Assembly: GCA_002212985.1 (NCBI GenBank)
Contig: NBMY01000077.1
Location: 26,261-90,260, forward strand
DNA: 64,000 bases
Reading direction: 5' to 3'
Source: Sphingobacteriales bacterium TSM_CSS
GTDB taxonomy: Bacteria; Bacteroidota; Bacteroidia; Chitinophagales; UBA2359
Below, in pieces: positions 9,028 through 18,345 of this stretch; position 1 is the stretch's first letter, and every line of letters begins with the position of its first letter. The notes under the pieces were generated by a model that made no database searches, was not told where the DNA came from, and saw only the letters and a program-made list of their open reading frames with translations. Made by a program: the position numbers and the translations under genes.

Positions 9028-9129
9028 CCCAAACCGTTCGTATTTTTGTTGCTGCCTGCGTTTCAATGATGCCAAACGCCTTCATTTATAATTATATTTG
9101 TAGGTCTGTTTTGCAAAGCAGGTTGCAGC

Positions 9130-9597
9130 ATGAAAAAAAACTGGTTATACTTATTGCCGTATGCTTACTGTTGTCGGCTGTTGCCTGAAAGCAGGTAAAG
9201 CTGGTACAAAGCCTTGTAAGGGAAGCAGGTATTTTGCAAGCGGGCAAAGCAAACGTTCTGTTTTTTCTTGATACCGGTTGCCCCATCAGCAGGCAAATGA
9301 CATTGTATATACGCCAGTTGGAATCGGGGGCAGATACGGCAAAGGTAGTCTTGTTACTGGTATTTCAGCCGCCCGAAAAAAAGGCGCGAATTTCCCGTTT
9401 TCTTTCAACTTACAGGCTGCAAGGGTTGCCATCATAAAAAAGGCAGCGCTCCGTTTGCGCTCACCACCTATGAGCAGGCAGTCCAGCGTGCACCCATGAT
9501 TGCCCATGTTACCTAAAAAAAATACATACCTCCGTTTCCGGCAGATGCAACTTACCGCAGCTATTCCAACCAAAATTGTTTAACCCCTAACTCTTAA
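9130..9597 (+). pseudogene. Decayed redoxin / c-haem / Cu-monooxygenase-type gene remnant
   Basis: Pieces of one gene remain in order in two frames. ATG 9130 leads into an eight-A run; one extra A would join it to a signal peptide (KKLVILIAVCLLLSAVA). An in-frame TGA at 9186 follows, then a redoxin-like part (VLFFLDTGCPISRQMTLYI) to a stop at 9435. In another frame from 9412 comes a c-type haem motif CKGCH followed by APFALTTYEQAVQRAPMIAHV, a TAA at 9514, then YIPPFPADATYR. This order matches proteins with a redoxin domain, one haem site and a copper type II monooxygenase-like domain. The redoxin core and everything after residue position LTP are missing. The remaining bases 9598-9773 hold nothing I recognise. 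Confidence 0.75.
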
Positions 9598-9773
9598 TTT
9601 TCTTACGGACTATATCCGAAGAAAAATATCCCGGTTTAGCAAAGATATTCAATATATTTATGCGCTATAGTTATGTCTTATTTGCAACTAAGCGCTTTTT
9701 GACACAACAAACTAACCTGTAATAGCCCGTCTCAACTTCAACAGTCGCGTAGCCTTTACATATTGCTGACAAT

Positions 9774-11057
9774 TTATATCCTGCCTTTCCATCGGTCGTA
9801 GGCGGCACGCTCCAGCGCTTCTCGGTGGTTGGGGTGAGCAATGCGAATAAGTTCTACAGCCCGTTCTTTAAGGGTTTTACCGTACAAGTTGGCAATGCCG
9901 TATTCGGTAACCACATAATGCACATTGGCGCGGGTAGTTACCACACCGGCGCCTGTTTTCAGGGTGGGTACAATTTTACTTTCGCCCTTTGCGGTAGTAG
10001 AGTTAACGGCAATAATTGGCTTACCGCCCGGCGAGTAGCTGGCGCCACGTATAAAGTCCATTTGTCCGCCCACGCCGGAGTAAATACTTGTGCCAATAGA
10101 ATCGGCACAAACTTGGCCAGTAAGGTCAATTTCTATGGCGCTATTAATGGCTGTTACCTTCGGGTTTTGTCTGATAATAGCGGTATCGTTTACAAAAGCC
10201 GCATCGAGCATGAGTACGCGTGGATTATTATGAATAAAATCATACACCTTTCGGGTACCCATAACAAAGCTGGAAACTATATGGTTGGGGTGTATTTTTT
10301 TATATTCGTTGGTAATAACACCGCGCTCAATGAGGGGCAGCAGCCCGTCAGAAAACATTTCGGTATGCACGCCCAGCCCTTTGTGGTTGGTGAGGTTGGC
10401 CAATGCTGCATTGGGTATGGAACCTATGCCCATTTGCAGGGTAGCGCCATTATCTACCAGCGTAGCTATATGTTCGCCAATTTTCATTTCAGATTGGCTG
10501 AGTTTGGGCATGGGTGCTTCGGGTAGCGGGATATCGCTTTCTACGAAGTGATCAATACTGCTTACATGTATGGGGGCATCGCCCAGGGCACGGGGCATAA
10601 AACGGTTTACCTGTGCTATTACCTTTTTAGACATTTGCACCGCCGCCAGCGTAGAATCTACCGAACAACCAAGCGATACATAGCCATGCTTATCGGGCAA
10701 TGAAACCGATATGAGCGCCACATCAATAGGCACTAATCGTTGTCTGATAACTAAAGGCACTTCGCTTAAAAACAGGGGCATATAATCTGCCCGACCTTCT
10801 TTTATGGCTTGCCGCACGTTTGGGCCTACAAAAAAAGAGCAGACTTTAAAAATGCCTTCATATTCGGGGTTGGCATAAGGCGCTTCGCCCTCGGTATGCA
10901 GGTGAAGAATGCGCACATTGCGCAGTTCATGGGCGCGTTGCATGAAGGCATTTATTAAAAACTGTGGCGCTGCCGCCACACTGTGTATATATACACTATC
11001 GCCCGATTGGATATAGCCTGCCGCCTGTTCGGGCGATATAAAATTAATTGATGACAT
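9774..11057 (-). CDS. Acetyl-CoA hydrolase/transferase family CoA-transferase (4-hydroxybutyrate CoA-transferase-like)
   Basis: This is a 427-residue cytoplasmic enzyme that moves CoA between an acyl-CoA and a carboxylate such as acetate. Length and motifs fit the 4-hydroxybutyrate/butyrate CoA-transferase group. These include the HTEMFSDG segment, whose Glu233 is the likely catalytic glutamate that forms the CoA thioester, the conserved NSAIEIDLTGQV, the glycine-rich SGVGGQMDFIRGA, and ANVHYVVTEYGIANLYGK near the C-terminus. Substrate specificity cannot be read from sequence. It is the last gene of a minus-strand group, 57 bases after the OstA-like gene. Its metabolic role appears unrelated to the envelope genes upstream. 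Confidence 0.9.
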   Translation of the reverse strand: MSSINFISPEQAAGYIQSGDSVYIHSVAAAPQFLINAFMQRAHELRNVRILHLHTEGEAPYANPEYEGIFKVCSFFVGPNVRQAIKEGRADYMPLFLSEVPLVIRQRLVPIDVALISVSLPDKHGYVSLGCSVDSTLAAVQMSKKVIAQVNRFMPRALGDAPIHVSSIDHFVESDIPLPEAPMPKLSQSEMKIGEHIATLVDNGATLQMGIGSIPNAALANLTNHKGLGVHTEMFSDGLLPLIERGVITNEYKKIHPNHIVSSFVMGTRKVYDFIHNNPRVLMLDAAFVNDTAIIRQNPKVTAINSAIEIDLTGQVCADSIGTSIYSGVGGQMDFIRGASYSPGGKPIIAVNSTTAKGESKIVPTLKTGAGVVTTRANVHYVVTEYGIANLYGKTLKERAVELIRIAHPNHREALERAAYDRWKGRI

Positions 11058-11114
11058 TTTTTGTGCTTATTTTTGAAAGGTTTTGTAATGAATTGCCTGA
11101 AATTGTAAAATAAA

Positions 11115-12923
11115 TTATTGTAAAAACATTTGCGGTCGCTGCGGTCTTTTTTCTTCCTGCCATTTAAACCCTTTCAGTATAAAATCTGCCGGATTGACCT
11201 GCTGAATAGGGTAGAAGGTGGCTTCGGGTTTTTCAATAAAACTTATTCTGTCCACTTCTTTTGCTTTTAAATAAATGTACATTTGTTTGCTTTGTGCTCG
11301 GTTTAAGCCGTTATACTCCTGCTTTTCGTTTTTTATATAGTAAATGCTTTCGGCGTTACCGTCTGCAAAAATATGCGTTAGGGTAGAATCGTTGAAAAAG
11401 CCGGTAATATTTTTTGCTTTCACCTGATTAAAAACCCCTTCCTGCTCTTTAGAGGCCATAAAAGATGAGCGTATAAGGAGTATTTGTTGCAGTTGGTTAT
11501 TTCGGGTATGTGCAATAATGGTATCGGCATAAAGTTGGTAATTGTCTGACCACACAATTGGGTTGTAGTACATCCTGAACACCGAATCGGTGGTAGAATA
11601 AGCCAGCGAGTCACAAATTCCCTGCATATCGGGTCTGAAGATGTGAACGTTCCTGTAAGCGTAAAAGGTTTTTTGGGTAGCGGTATCCTGTTTGGCGGTA
11701 TCGGGTTTTGCGCTATTTGGTTTATTGGGTTGGGTAAAGCCTTTCAGGGTATCGGCAGTAAGGAAAAGGGTATCTTTACCGCTTATGTTCATGAGTAAGG
11801 GGCGGTTATAGGCCAGCACGGTATGGTTTTTATCGTCAAAATCGGCTGCCTGACTTTTTATGGTAATGTTTTGGCTGGTATCTGTCCAAAGCACATTGCC
11901 GCGCGCCTTGCCAAAACCCGATACTTTGTTGTAGTCAAGGTCATCGGCAATAAGGGTTTGCGGCGGGTTATTCACAGCGGTGCGCTGGTTAAGTTTAAGG
12001 CGGTCGTTTTTGGTATCATACACACCCGAAGTGGTGTTAATGGTACTGCCATCTTTACCCTTTATGGCAGATTGCCCCGAAAATTCTGCCGTTTCGGTTC
12101 TGATGTCGTAATTTAGTTGCGGTGTATGCAAATCGTATTCGGGCGAAACTAAGTGTACATTTTCTTCAAATATGGTTTTTTTTGTGGCGCCGTAGTAGTG
12201 TGCCTTTTCGCTGGTTAGGGTGGTGGTTCCGTCAACTAATTTACCGCCGCCGCTGTAGGTGCCTTCCTGCGTGTTTACATCATAGTCCATGTGTTGGGCG
12301 GTAATGTTTACTTTGCCATCTGTAAGGCGCACGTTGTTGTAGAGTTCGGCTTTTTTGGTATTCACAAAATACTCTACCTTGTCGGCATAAACGTCGTTTT
12401 TTTTGTCGGTCATAAATACGTTGTTTTGCAGCACCGCTTTTTTGGGCGCAACAAAATAGTACAGGGTATCGGCTTTTATGTCGGTTGTTTTGTCGTTCAG
12501 TTTTACGCGGTCGTAGAAGGTGGCTTTTTGCTTGTTGCCGTTATAGATAAGCCTGTCGGAATAAATATTTACCGAGTCTCCTTGTGCAATATGAATATTT
12601 CCGAAAGCCTCAATGTTGTTTTCTTCAAAGTAAAACATGGCGCTGTCGCAGTGCATGGTTACCTCGCCTTGTTGCAGCATTACGTTGCCAATTAGTTTTC
12701 GGGCAGGTTTGTTGCCTTTGGCAATCACTTCCAACAGGTCGGTGCTTAAAATTTGCAGGGTTTTATCGTCTGTGGCGGGGGTGGGCGGGGTAATGAGCGG
12801 TGGTTGTTGTGCAAACAGCAACAGGTTGGTACACAAGCAGTATAACAGCAGGGCTATTGGCAGCAACGGTTTTTGCAAAAGATGCAGTTGAGTTAAAATT
12901 GAAGTTATCGCATACGGTTTCAT
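11115..12923 (-). CDS. OstA/LptA-like lipopolysaccharide transport protein
   Basis: This is a 602-residue exported protein if the start is ATG 12923, which gives a good signal peptide (hydrophobic core LLPIALLLYCLCTNLLLFAQQ region). An earlier in-frame ATG at 13046 would place 41 residues before it. The body is made of repeated short beta-strand units typical of the OstA/LptA jelly-roll, with patterns such as ADTLYYFVAPKKAVL and ADKVEYFVNTKKAELYNNV. Such proteins form the periplasmic bridge for LPS between inner and outer membrane. Divergent lptD, about 2.5 kb away, supports this role. The mlaD-like gene upstream is in the same direction, so an envelope-lipid operon is likely. Confidence 0.85.
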   Translation of the reverse strand: MKPYAITSILTQLHLLQKPLLPIALLLYCLCTNLLLFAQQPPLITPPTPATDDKTLQILSTDLLEVIAKGNKPARKLIGNVMLQQGEVTMHCDSAMFYFEENNIEAFGNIHIAQGDSVNIYSDRLIYNGNKQKATFYDRVKLNDKTTDIKADTLYYFVAPKKAVLQNNVFMTDKKNDVYADKVEYFVNTKKAELYNNVRLTDGKVNITAQHMDYDVNTQEGTYSGGGKLVDGTTTLTSEKAHYYGATKKTIFEENVHLVSPEYDLHTPQLNYDIRTETAEFSGQSAIKGKDGSTINTTSGVYDTKNDRLKLNQRTAVNNPPQTLIADDLDYNKVSGFGKARGNVLWTDTSQNITIKSQAADFDDKNHTVLAYNRPLLMNISGKDTLFLTADTLKGFTQPNKPNSAKPDTAKQDTATQKTFYAYRNVHIFRPDMQGICDSLAYSTTDSVFRMYYNPIVWSDNYQLYADTIIAHTRNNQLQQILLIRSSFMASKEQEGVFNQVKAKNITGFFNDSTLTHIFADGNAESIYYIKNEKQEYNGLNRAQSKQMYIYLKAKEVDRISFIEKPEATFYPIQQVNPADFILKGFKWQEEKRPQRPQMFLQ

Positions 12924-13052
12924 GTATATGCGCTTGGCGTTTGTTTTGAGTTTATTGCAAAACAATACAGGTGTTATACTGGTAATAAGCGGCTTTACTT
13001 GTACCATTCCTAAACGCACCGAACAGGCTGTTTGTTGCTGTTGCAAACTTGT

Positions 13053-14150
13053 TTAAAATTTTTCGCTCTTTTTGTCTTGTTCCTTGGGTTCTTGCCCGGT
13101 GGTGGGCGGCGGTGCGGCATTTTTTTTCTGCCGGTTAATGGTAATGAGCGAAAAGCCGAGGTAATTTTTGGGGTTTTGGCGAAGGTCAACCAGGAGGCGG
13201 TCTAAATCAAGGCTCGATTGTTCTAAGTTTTTATAGAGCGAGGGGTTGTTTAGGAGCATGGCCACACTGCCCTCGCCACTTTTAATTTTGGCGGTTATTT
13301 GGCTTAGTTCGTCAAGGGTGGCATTGGCTTTTTGCATAGTGGCAGCAATATCGGTTTTGGAGAGGTTGCCCGACAATGTGTTTAAATTGCCGGTAAGTGT
13401 TTCGGCATTTGCTACAATATTGTTAATTTTTGAAGAATTGCTGCTGATAGTTTTGCTAAGATCTTCCACATTTTGAAGTATATTGCTTACTTTACCCAAA
13501 TCATTTTCCGAAAACTCACTCATGTTGGCCAGCAGTATTTGCACATCGGTAAGAGAATTTTTTACTGCGGTAATGCTTTGGGCAACTTCATTCATAATTT
13601 TATCCATTTTATCTGAACGGATAATTTTATTCACCGCTGCCATAGTAGAATCAAGGGTTTGGAGCAGGTGTTCGGCTTTTGTTTTAATGGGTTCTATTTC
13701 TTTGAGCGCCATTTCGGTAATGCCTTGTTCGCGCAAGCCTTCTAAGGTATCGCCGGGAGTAACGTACACCACTTTTGCCAGGTCTTCGGCGGTTTGTACC
13801 TGAGGCATTTTCAATTCAAGCGCTTTATCGCCCAACAGGCTGGAACTTACAATTTGAAGGGTAGAGCCTTTGGGTATATCAATAATTTCTTTCAGCGAAA
13901 AGCGCACCACTACCTTAGCGGGGTCGTCTTCTTTGAGGTAAATTTTATCTACAATGCCAATTTGCAGCCCGTTTACCAACACCGGATTAGCCGGCAACAG
14001 CCCGTCAACCCGTTCATATACAGCATAATAAACAATTTGCTGCCTGAACAGGTTTTTGCCTTTCAGATAGTTATAGCCAAGCACTAAGGTAATAATGGCG
14101 GCAAGGGTTAGAGCGCCTACCTTGGTTTCGTTTGATATTTTGATACTCAA
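13053..14150 (-). CDS. MlaD/MCE-family lipid transport protein
   Basis: This is a 365-residue protein with one N-terminal membrane helix (about residues 11-28) and a single MCE domain (about 38-115), including the VDGLLPANPVLVNGLQIG segment and PKGSTLQIVSSSLLGDKALEL. A long helical, Asn/Ser-rich region (about 160-300) follows, then a Pro/Lys-rich tail. MCE proteins bind phospholipids between the membranes and work with an ABC transporter. No permease or ATPase gene is adjacent here. The gene lies between amidase and OstA-like genes on the same strand. A TACCTTTG element on the minus strand (14243-14250) may be a -7 box for a promoter of its own. Confidence 0.9.
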   Translation of the reverse strand: MSIKISNETKVGALTLAAIITLVLGYNYLKGKNLFRQQIVYYAVYERVDGLLPANPVLVNGLQIGIVDKIYLKEDDPAKVVVRFSLKEIIDIPKGSTLQIVSSSLLGDKALELKMPQVQTAEDLAKVVYVTPGDTLEGLREQGITEMALKEIEPIKTKAEHLLQTLDSTMAAVNKIIRSDKMDKIMNEVAQSITAVKNSLTDVQILLANMSEFSENDLGKVSNILQNVEDLSKTISSNSSKINNIVANAETLTGNLNTLSGNLSKTDIAATMQKANATLDELSQITAKIKSGEGSVAMLLNNPSLYKNLEQSSLDLDRLLVDLRQNPKNYLGFSLITINRQKKNAAPPPTTGQEPKEQDKKSEKF

Positions 14151-14348
14151 AGTGCAAATGTTTTAGGGTACAGTTGAATGCTTTTGCAAATTAACCGATA
14201 AATTTTTGATAATTGGTTAAATCCAACGCAAAAACCTTGCCGCAAAGGTAAAAAAGTACGGTTTTTGTTGTACCGCCGCCGGTCGGTATTTTTTAAGGTG
14301 TTGCTTTTGTTTGGGGTATTGCCTGCGGTATGCAGGCCGGGGCTGCCT

Positions 14349-15263
14349 TTATTTTTTGGGTTTCTTTTCGCCGTTTTTGCCACGGCCGTCCCAATCGGTT
14401 TTGTATTCTTTAAAGGCGCGGTAAATGGCCGAGGCAATATAGGCCTGCCCGTCGTCTGAGGCAAGGTATTTCTCCTCTGTTTTGTTGCTCAGGAATCCGG
14501 TTTCTATAAGTACGCTGGGCATGTTGGTTTTGTACAAAACCAGGAAATTGGCCGGCTTTACCCCGCGGCTGTTGCGGTTGGCCCGGTTTTTAAACTGGTA
14601 ATCTATCATGCTCGCAAAGATTTGACTTTCTGCCATGTGCGAGAACTGAAACAGGCTAAATATAATGGTAGATTGCGGATCTTGCAGGTTAAAACCGTCG
14701 TAGTTGTCTTTGTAGTTTTTTTCCAATGCAATTACCGAGTTCTCCCTGAAAGCCACCTCTAAGTTATCGCCTGCTTTTTCGGGACCCATAATGTAGGTTT
14801 CGGTGCCGTGTACCGAAGCGGTTTCGGGGGCGCTGTTGCAATGTATGGAAATAAACAAATCGCCCCCGTTGCGGTTGGCAAAAGAGGCGCGCTCGTGCAA
14901 TTCTACAAAGGTGTCGTCATTTCGGGTGTATAATACTTTTACCCCCGGCACATTTTCCGAAATATATTTACCCACCTTAAGCGCAATAGACAGGGCAACA
15001 TCTTTTTCTTTGGTAGTTTTACCCGAACATCCATTATCTTTGCCCCCGTGACCGGCATCTATTATGACCGTATTAAGGGGGCGGTAAAAGTAAGTGTTCT
15101 CTTTTGACAGCGAGGGAACTAACCACAATACAGAAAAAAACAGAAAATAAACAGGTATTTTTTTAATAAAACAGAATTGAAAAGCGTTGAAATGACCGGT
15201 TATCATGTGTTCCTGTGTTTCTTGTAAATACAATCTGCAATTTGCAACCGTTTTTCTGCGCAT
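14349..15263 (-). CDS. N-acetylmuramoyl-L-alanine amidase (Amidase_3)
   Basis: This zinc amidase cuts the amide between N-acetylmuramic acid and L-alanine in peptidoglycan. All expected metal ligands and catalytic residues are visible: His72 in DAGHGGKD, Glu86 in KEKDVA, His141 in SIHCNS and Glu254 in LIETGF. A hydrophobic segment at about residues 35-51 is the likely signal or anchor. Two starts are possible, ATG 15263 or ATG 15206; the latter leaves a shorter, more normal N-terminus. The C-terminus is a Lys-rich tail. It is the first gene of the minus-strand envelope group and has a well-formed divergent promoter. Confidence 0.92.
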   Translation of the reverse strand: MRRKTVANCRLYLQETQEHMITGHFNAFQFCFIKKIPVYFLFFSVLWLVPSLSKENTYFYRPLNTVIIDAGHGGKDNGCSGKTTKEKDVALSIALKVGKYISENVPGVKVLYTRNDDTFVELHERASFANRNGGDLFISIHCNSAPETASVHGTETYIMGPEKAGDNLEVAFRENSVIALEKNYKDNYDGFNLQDPQSTIIFSLFQFSHMAESQIFASMIDYQFKNRANRNSRGVKPANFLVLYKTNMPSVLIETGFLSNKTEEKYLASDDGQAYIASAIYRAFKEYKTDWDGRGKNGEKKPKK

Positions 15264-15315
15264 TCAGCTTGGTATGTATTTAAAGCTTCGGCTTTTACCA
15301 CAATGCGTATTGCTT

Positions 15316-15323
15316 TACCTTTG
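15316..15323 (+). promoter_or_regulatory. Likely -7 box of the lptD promoter
   Basis: TACCTTTG fits TAnnTTTG. The -33 region (TTTTA near 15293) is weaker than consensus. It lies 62 bases before the lptD start and almost abuts the opposing amidase promoter. Confidence 0.45.
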
Positions 15324-15329
15324 TTGGCG

Positions 15330-15361
15330 CAAATTTATATATTATAGAGTGAAACTGCAAA
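15330..15361 (-). promoter_or_regulatory. Bacteroidota-type promoter for the amidase operon
   Basis: On the minus strand TTTG (15361-15358) and TAAATTTG (15337-15330) are separated by 20 bases, an exact fit to the consensus. It reads toward the amidase start at 15263/15206. Confidence 0.7.
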
Positions 15362-15384
15362 TTTATCCCTTGGTTTAATCTGCT

Positions 15385-18009
15385 TTGAGAAAAACTGTAC
15401 ATATACTTTTGACTTTGTTGCTTTGCTTTTGCGCAAGCAGGCCGGGCGCTTTTGCCCAAAACCTGCCCAATGCAGCGCTACCCGACTCATTGGCGTTGCC
15501 GCAACCCGATTCGCTCAAAAACACCGCCGATACCGTACAACTTAAAATAGCCGAAGGCGCTATTAAGGACAAGGTTACCTACAGCGCCCGAGACTCTATA
15601 GTATATGATGTTACCAACCAGAAAATTTACCTCTACTCAAAAGCCAAAATTAAACAGGCCGATATGGCCGTGAGCGCCGCCGATATTGTGCTGGATTATA
15701 CCCAAAAAACCATTAAGGCAGCCGCAAGAACCGATTCGCTGGGCAATTTGTCTGATATACCGGTGTTTACCGAGGGCGGGCGCGAGTTCCAGTCTGACCA
15801 GATTGTCTATAATTTCGATACCCGAAAAGGACGGCTTACCCACCTCGTAACCCAGGAAGGCGACGGGTACCTGCGCGGCGAAGTGGTAAAGAAAAACGAA
15901 AACAACGAAATGTTTGGCCGCAATGCCTTTTATACTACCTGTAACTTAGAGCATCCGCATTTTAAAATTAATGTAAACAGAGTAAAAATTATTCCCGATA
16001 AACTCATAGTATCGGGACCGGCACAACTCATTCTGGAAGATGTGCCCACGCCGCTGTTTTTACCCTTCGGAATTTTTCCCATTGCCAAGGGGCAGCGTTC
16101 GGGAGTTTTGCTGCCGGCCTACGGCTATTCGCCCAACCGGGGGTTTTACTTTCAGGGCGGCGGCTACTATTTCGGGTTTAACGATTTTGTTGACCTTGCC
16201 CTTACCGGCGATATTTATACCAACGGCAGTTGGCGGGTAAATGCCTCATCGGGCTACCGAAAACGCTATAAGTTTAACGGCAATGTAAGCATTGATTACG
16301 GCATTAACAAAGACGGCGACCGTATAACCACCAATTACACCGAACGCAGCAACTTTTTTGTGCGTTGGCTGCATACCCAGGATGCCAAAGCACGCCCCAA
16401 CAGCACTTTTTCTGCCAATGTGAGCTTTGGCAGCAGCGGCTACAACCGCGAGTTTGAAGTGCGAAACGCCAGCGTACTTACCAACACCCTTAGCTCAAGC
16501 ATAAACTACAATGCCGGTATTGCGGGCACTCCCCTGCGTATGGCCATTAACGCTCGCCTCGACCAAAATACCAATACCCAGTTGGTAAACCTTACCCTGC
16601 CCAGCTTTAGGGTTGATATGAGCCGGCAGTTTCCGTTTGCCCGAAAAGTGCAAACCGGCGGCGCCCGTTGGTACGAAAAAATTGGCATTACCTACTCTAT
16701 GCGCGCCGAGGCCAGAAGCACCGTTACCGACTCGCTGCTGTTTACCCAAACCGCCCTTAAAAACGCCAAATACGGCATAGAACATACCGCCGCCACCAGC
16801 ACCAATTTCAACCTGTTTAAATACATTAACATAAGCCCGGCAATTAATTACGCCGAAGCATGGTATTTTTCTACCACCCAAAAACAGTGGATACCCGATA
16901 CCACCTACCAAACCATTACCCTGCCCAACGGCGAAACCACCATTGACACCCTGCTGCCCCGGCTCGAAGTGCTGACCAACAACGGCTTCCGGCGGGCGGT
17001 AAAACAACTCAACTCCAGTGTAAACCTCACCACCAAACTGTTCGGGTTTCTTAATTTCAAAAACGGTAAAATTAGAGCCATAAGGCACGAAGTAACCCCC
17101 TCGGTAAGTTTAAACTACCAACCCGATTTCGGTACCGATTTCTGGAACTACTACCGCTATGTGCAAAACAACGCCAAAGGCGACAGCACCCGATACTCTG
17201 TTTTTGAAGGTGCAATATTCGGCGCACCCTCCGGCGGCGCCGTGGGGTCGGTTGGGTTTAACCTCAACAACACCCTGCAAATGAAAACCTTTTCGGCAAA
17301 AGATACCACCAACAACGGCGAAAAAAAAATAAACCTGCTCGACCGCCTTAACTTCAGCACCTCCTACAACTTTTTGGCCGATAGTATGCGCTGGGCGCCC
17401 GTTAACTTTAGCGGCGGTTTAACCCTGGCCCGAAAAGTGCAGGTAAACCTCAGCGGTTCCCTCGACCCCTATGCCATAGACAACAACGGCCGAAGCATTG
17501 CCCAATCGCAATGGCAACAGCAAAAACAACTGCTGCGCCCGGCCAATTTTAACCTCACCGTTGCCACTCAGTTCAGCTCCAAAGAACTCGAAACCCTTAC
17601 CGCCAAATCGGGCACCGAACAGGAAAAAGAAGAAGTACAAAACAACCCCGATGCGTTTATGAACTTCAATATTCCCTGGCGCATCTCGCTCGATTATACC
17701 CTTAGCCTGCGCCCCACCCGCCGAAACGGGCAAGATACCACCTTGGTTACCCAAAGCCTGAACTTTAGCGGAGAGGTAAATCTTACTCCAAAATGGCGCG
17801 TGGCTTTTAACTCTGGATACGATTTTGCTTTCAAAAAACTTGCTCGCACCACCTTAGACATTACCCGCGACCTGCACTGCTGGGAAATGCTCCTTACCCT
17901 TGCACCTACCGGCGCTTACCGCTACTATGTATTTACCATACGCGTAAAATCTGCCCTGTTGCAAGACCTTAAACTTACCCGCCGCCGTTTCTGGCAAGAT
18001 TTAAACTAA
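15385..18009 (+). CDS. lptD: LptD-like outer-membrane LPS assembly protein
   Basis: This 874-residue protein has a signal peptide (about residues 1-24), a periplasmic OstA-like N-terminal domain (about 55-190) and a large outer-membrane beta-barrel. LptD-typical features are the domain boundary LEDVPTPLFLPFGIFPI and GVLLPAYGYSPNRGFYFQ at the start of the barrel. It inserts LPS into the outer leaflet, together with LptE. The start must be TTG 15385 or later, because a TAA in frame lies six bases upstream (15376-15378) and no ATG is near; TTG gives a full signal peptide. It is divergent from amidase, MCE and OstA-like genes, all envelope functions. Confidence 0.92.
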   Translation: MRKTVHILLTLLLCFCASRPGAFAQNLPNAALPDSLALPQPDSLKNTADTVQLKIAEGAIKDKVTYSARDSIVYDVTNQKIYLYSKAKIKQADMAVSAADIVLDYTQKTIKAAARTDSLGNLSDIPVFTEGGREFQSDQIVYNFDTRKGRLTHLVTQEGDGYLRGEVVKKNENNEMFGRNAFYTTCNLEHPHFKINVNRVKIIPDKLIVSGPAQLILEDVPTPLFLPFGIFPIAKGQRSGVLLPAYGYSPNRGFYFQGGGYYFGFNDFVDLALTGDIYTNGSWRVNASSGYRKRYKFNGNVSIDYGINKDGDRITTNYTERSNFFVRWLHTQDAKARPNSTFSANVSFGSSGYNREFEVRNASVLTNTLSSSINYNAGIAGTPLRMAINARLDQNTNTQLVNLTLPSFRVDMSRQFPFARKVQTGGARWYEKIGITYSMRAEARSTVTDSLLFTQTALKNAKYGIEHTAATSTNFNLFKYINISPAINYAEAWYFSTTQKQWIPDTTYQTITLPNGETTIDTLLPRLEVLTNNGFRRAVKQLNSSVNLTTKLFGFLNFKNGKIRAIRHEVTPSVSLNYQPDFGTDFWNYYRYVQNNAKGDSTRYSVFEGAIFGAPSGGAVGSVGFNLNNTLQMKTFSAKDTTNNGEKKINLLDRLNFSTSYNFLADSMRWAPVNFSGGLTLARKVQVNLSGSLDPYAIDNNGRSIAQSQWQQQKQLLRPANFNLTVATQFSSKELETLTAKSGTEQEKEEVQNNPDAFMNFNIPWRISLDYTLSLRPTRRNGQDTTLVTQSLNFSGEVNLTPKWRVAFNSGYDFAFKKLARTTLDITRDLHCWEMLLTLAPTGAYRYYVFTIRVKSALLQDLKLTRRRFWQDLN

Positions 18010-18048
18010 TGCAAAACCCCAATTAGGTTGGTCGCGCTCCAGAATCCT

Positions 18049-18345
18049 GTCCCCAGATCCTGTCGAAGGGGCGCCAAATTTTGTCCCCTGCTCCTGTCGA
18101 AGGCGTTCCCTGCTCCTGCCGAGTTCGCTCCCTGCTCCTGTCGAAGGCGCTCCCTGAGCCTGTCGAAGTCGCTCCCTGCTCCTGCCGAGTTCGCTCCCTG
18201 CTCCTGTCGAAGGCGCTCCCTGAGCCTGTCGAAGTCGCTCCCTGCTCCTGTCGAAGTCGCTCCCTGCTCCTGCCGAAGTCGCTCCCTGCTCCTGCCGAAG
18301 TCGCTCCCTGCTCCTGTCGAAGTCGCTCCCTGAGCCTGTCGAAGG
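18049..18345. repeat. 22-bp tandem array related to the CTTCGACAGGCTCAGG interspersed repeat
   Basis: About 12-13 contiguous units of 21-23 bp follow lptD. The + strand form is TCGCTCCCTGCTCCTGTCGAAG, with variation at CTCC/AGCC, TGTC/TGCC and GAAG/GAG. The first and last parts both run into GGGCGCC (near 18068 and 18344). The unit contains the sequence CCTGAGCCTGTCGAAG, which I know as a frequent dispersed repeat in many environmental bacteria. Apparent reading frames through it on both strands (RERLRQ-type repeats) follow from the repeat itself and are not treated as genes. Confidence 0.85.

Noticed and set aside
9825..10526. A 233-residue plus-strand frame opposite the CoA-transferase.
   Set aside because: It is the antisense of a strongly conserved enzyme, and its residues show no family pattern.
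14147..14464. A 105-residue minus-strand frame overlapping the amidase end.
   Set aside because: It overlaps the amidase gene in another frame and its basic, Pro-rich composition has no recognisable pattern.
18049..18345. CRISPR array.
   Set aside because: Units are contiguous with no unique spacers, and no cas genes are present.
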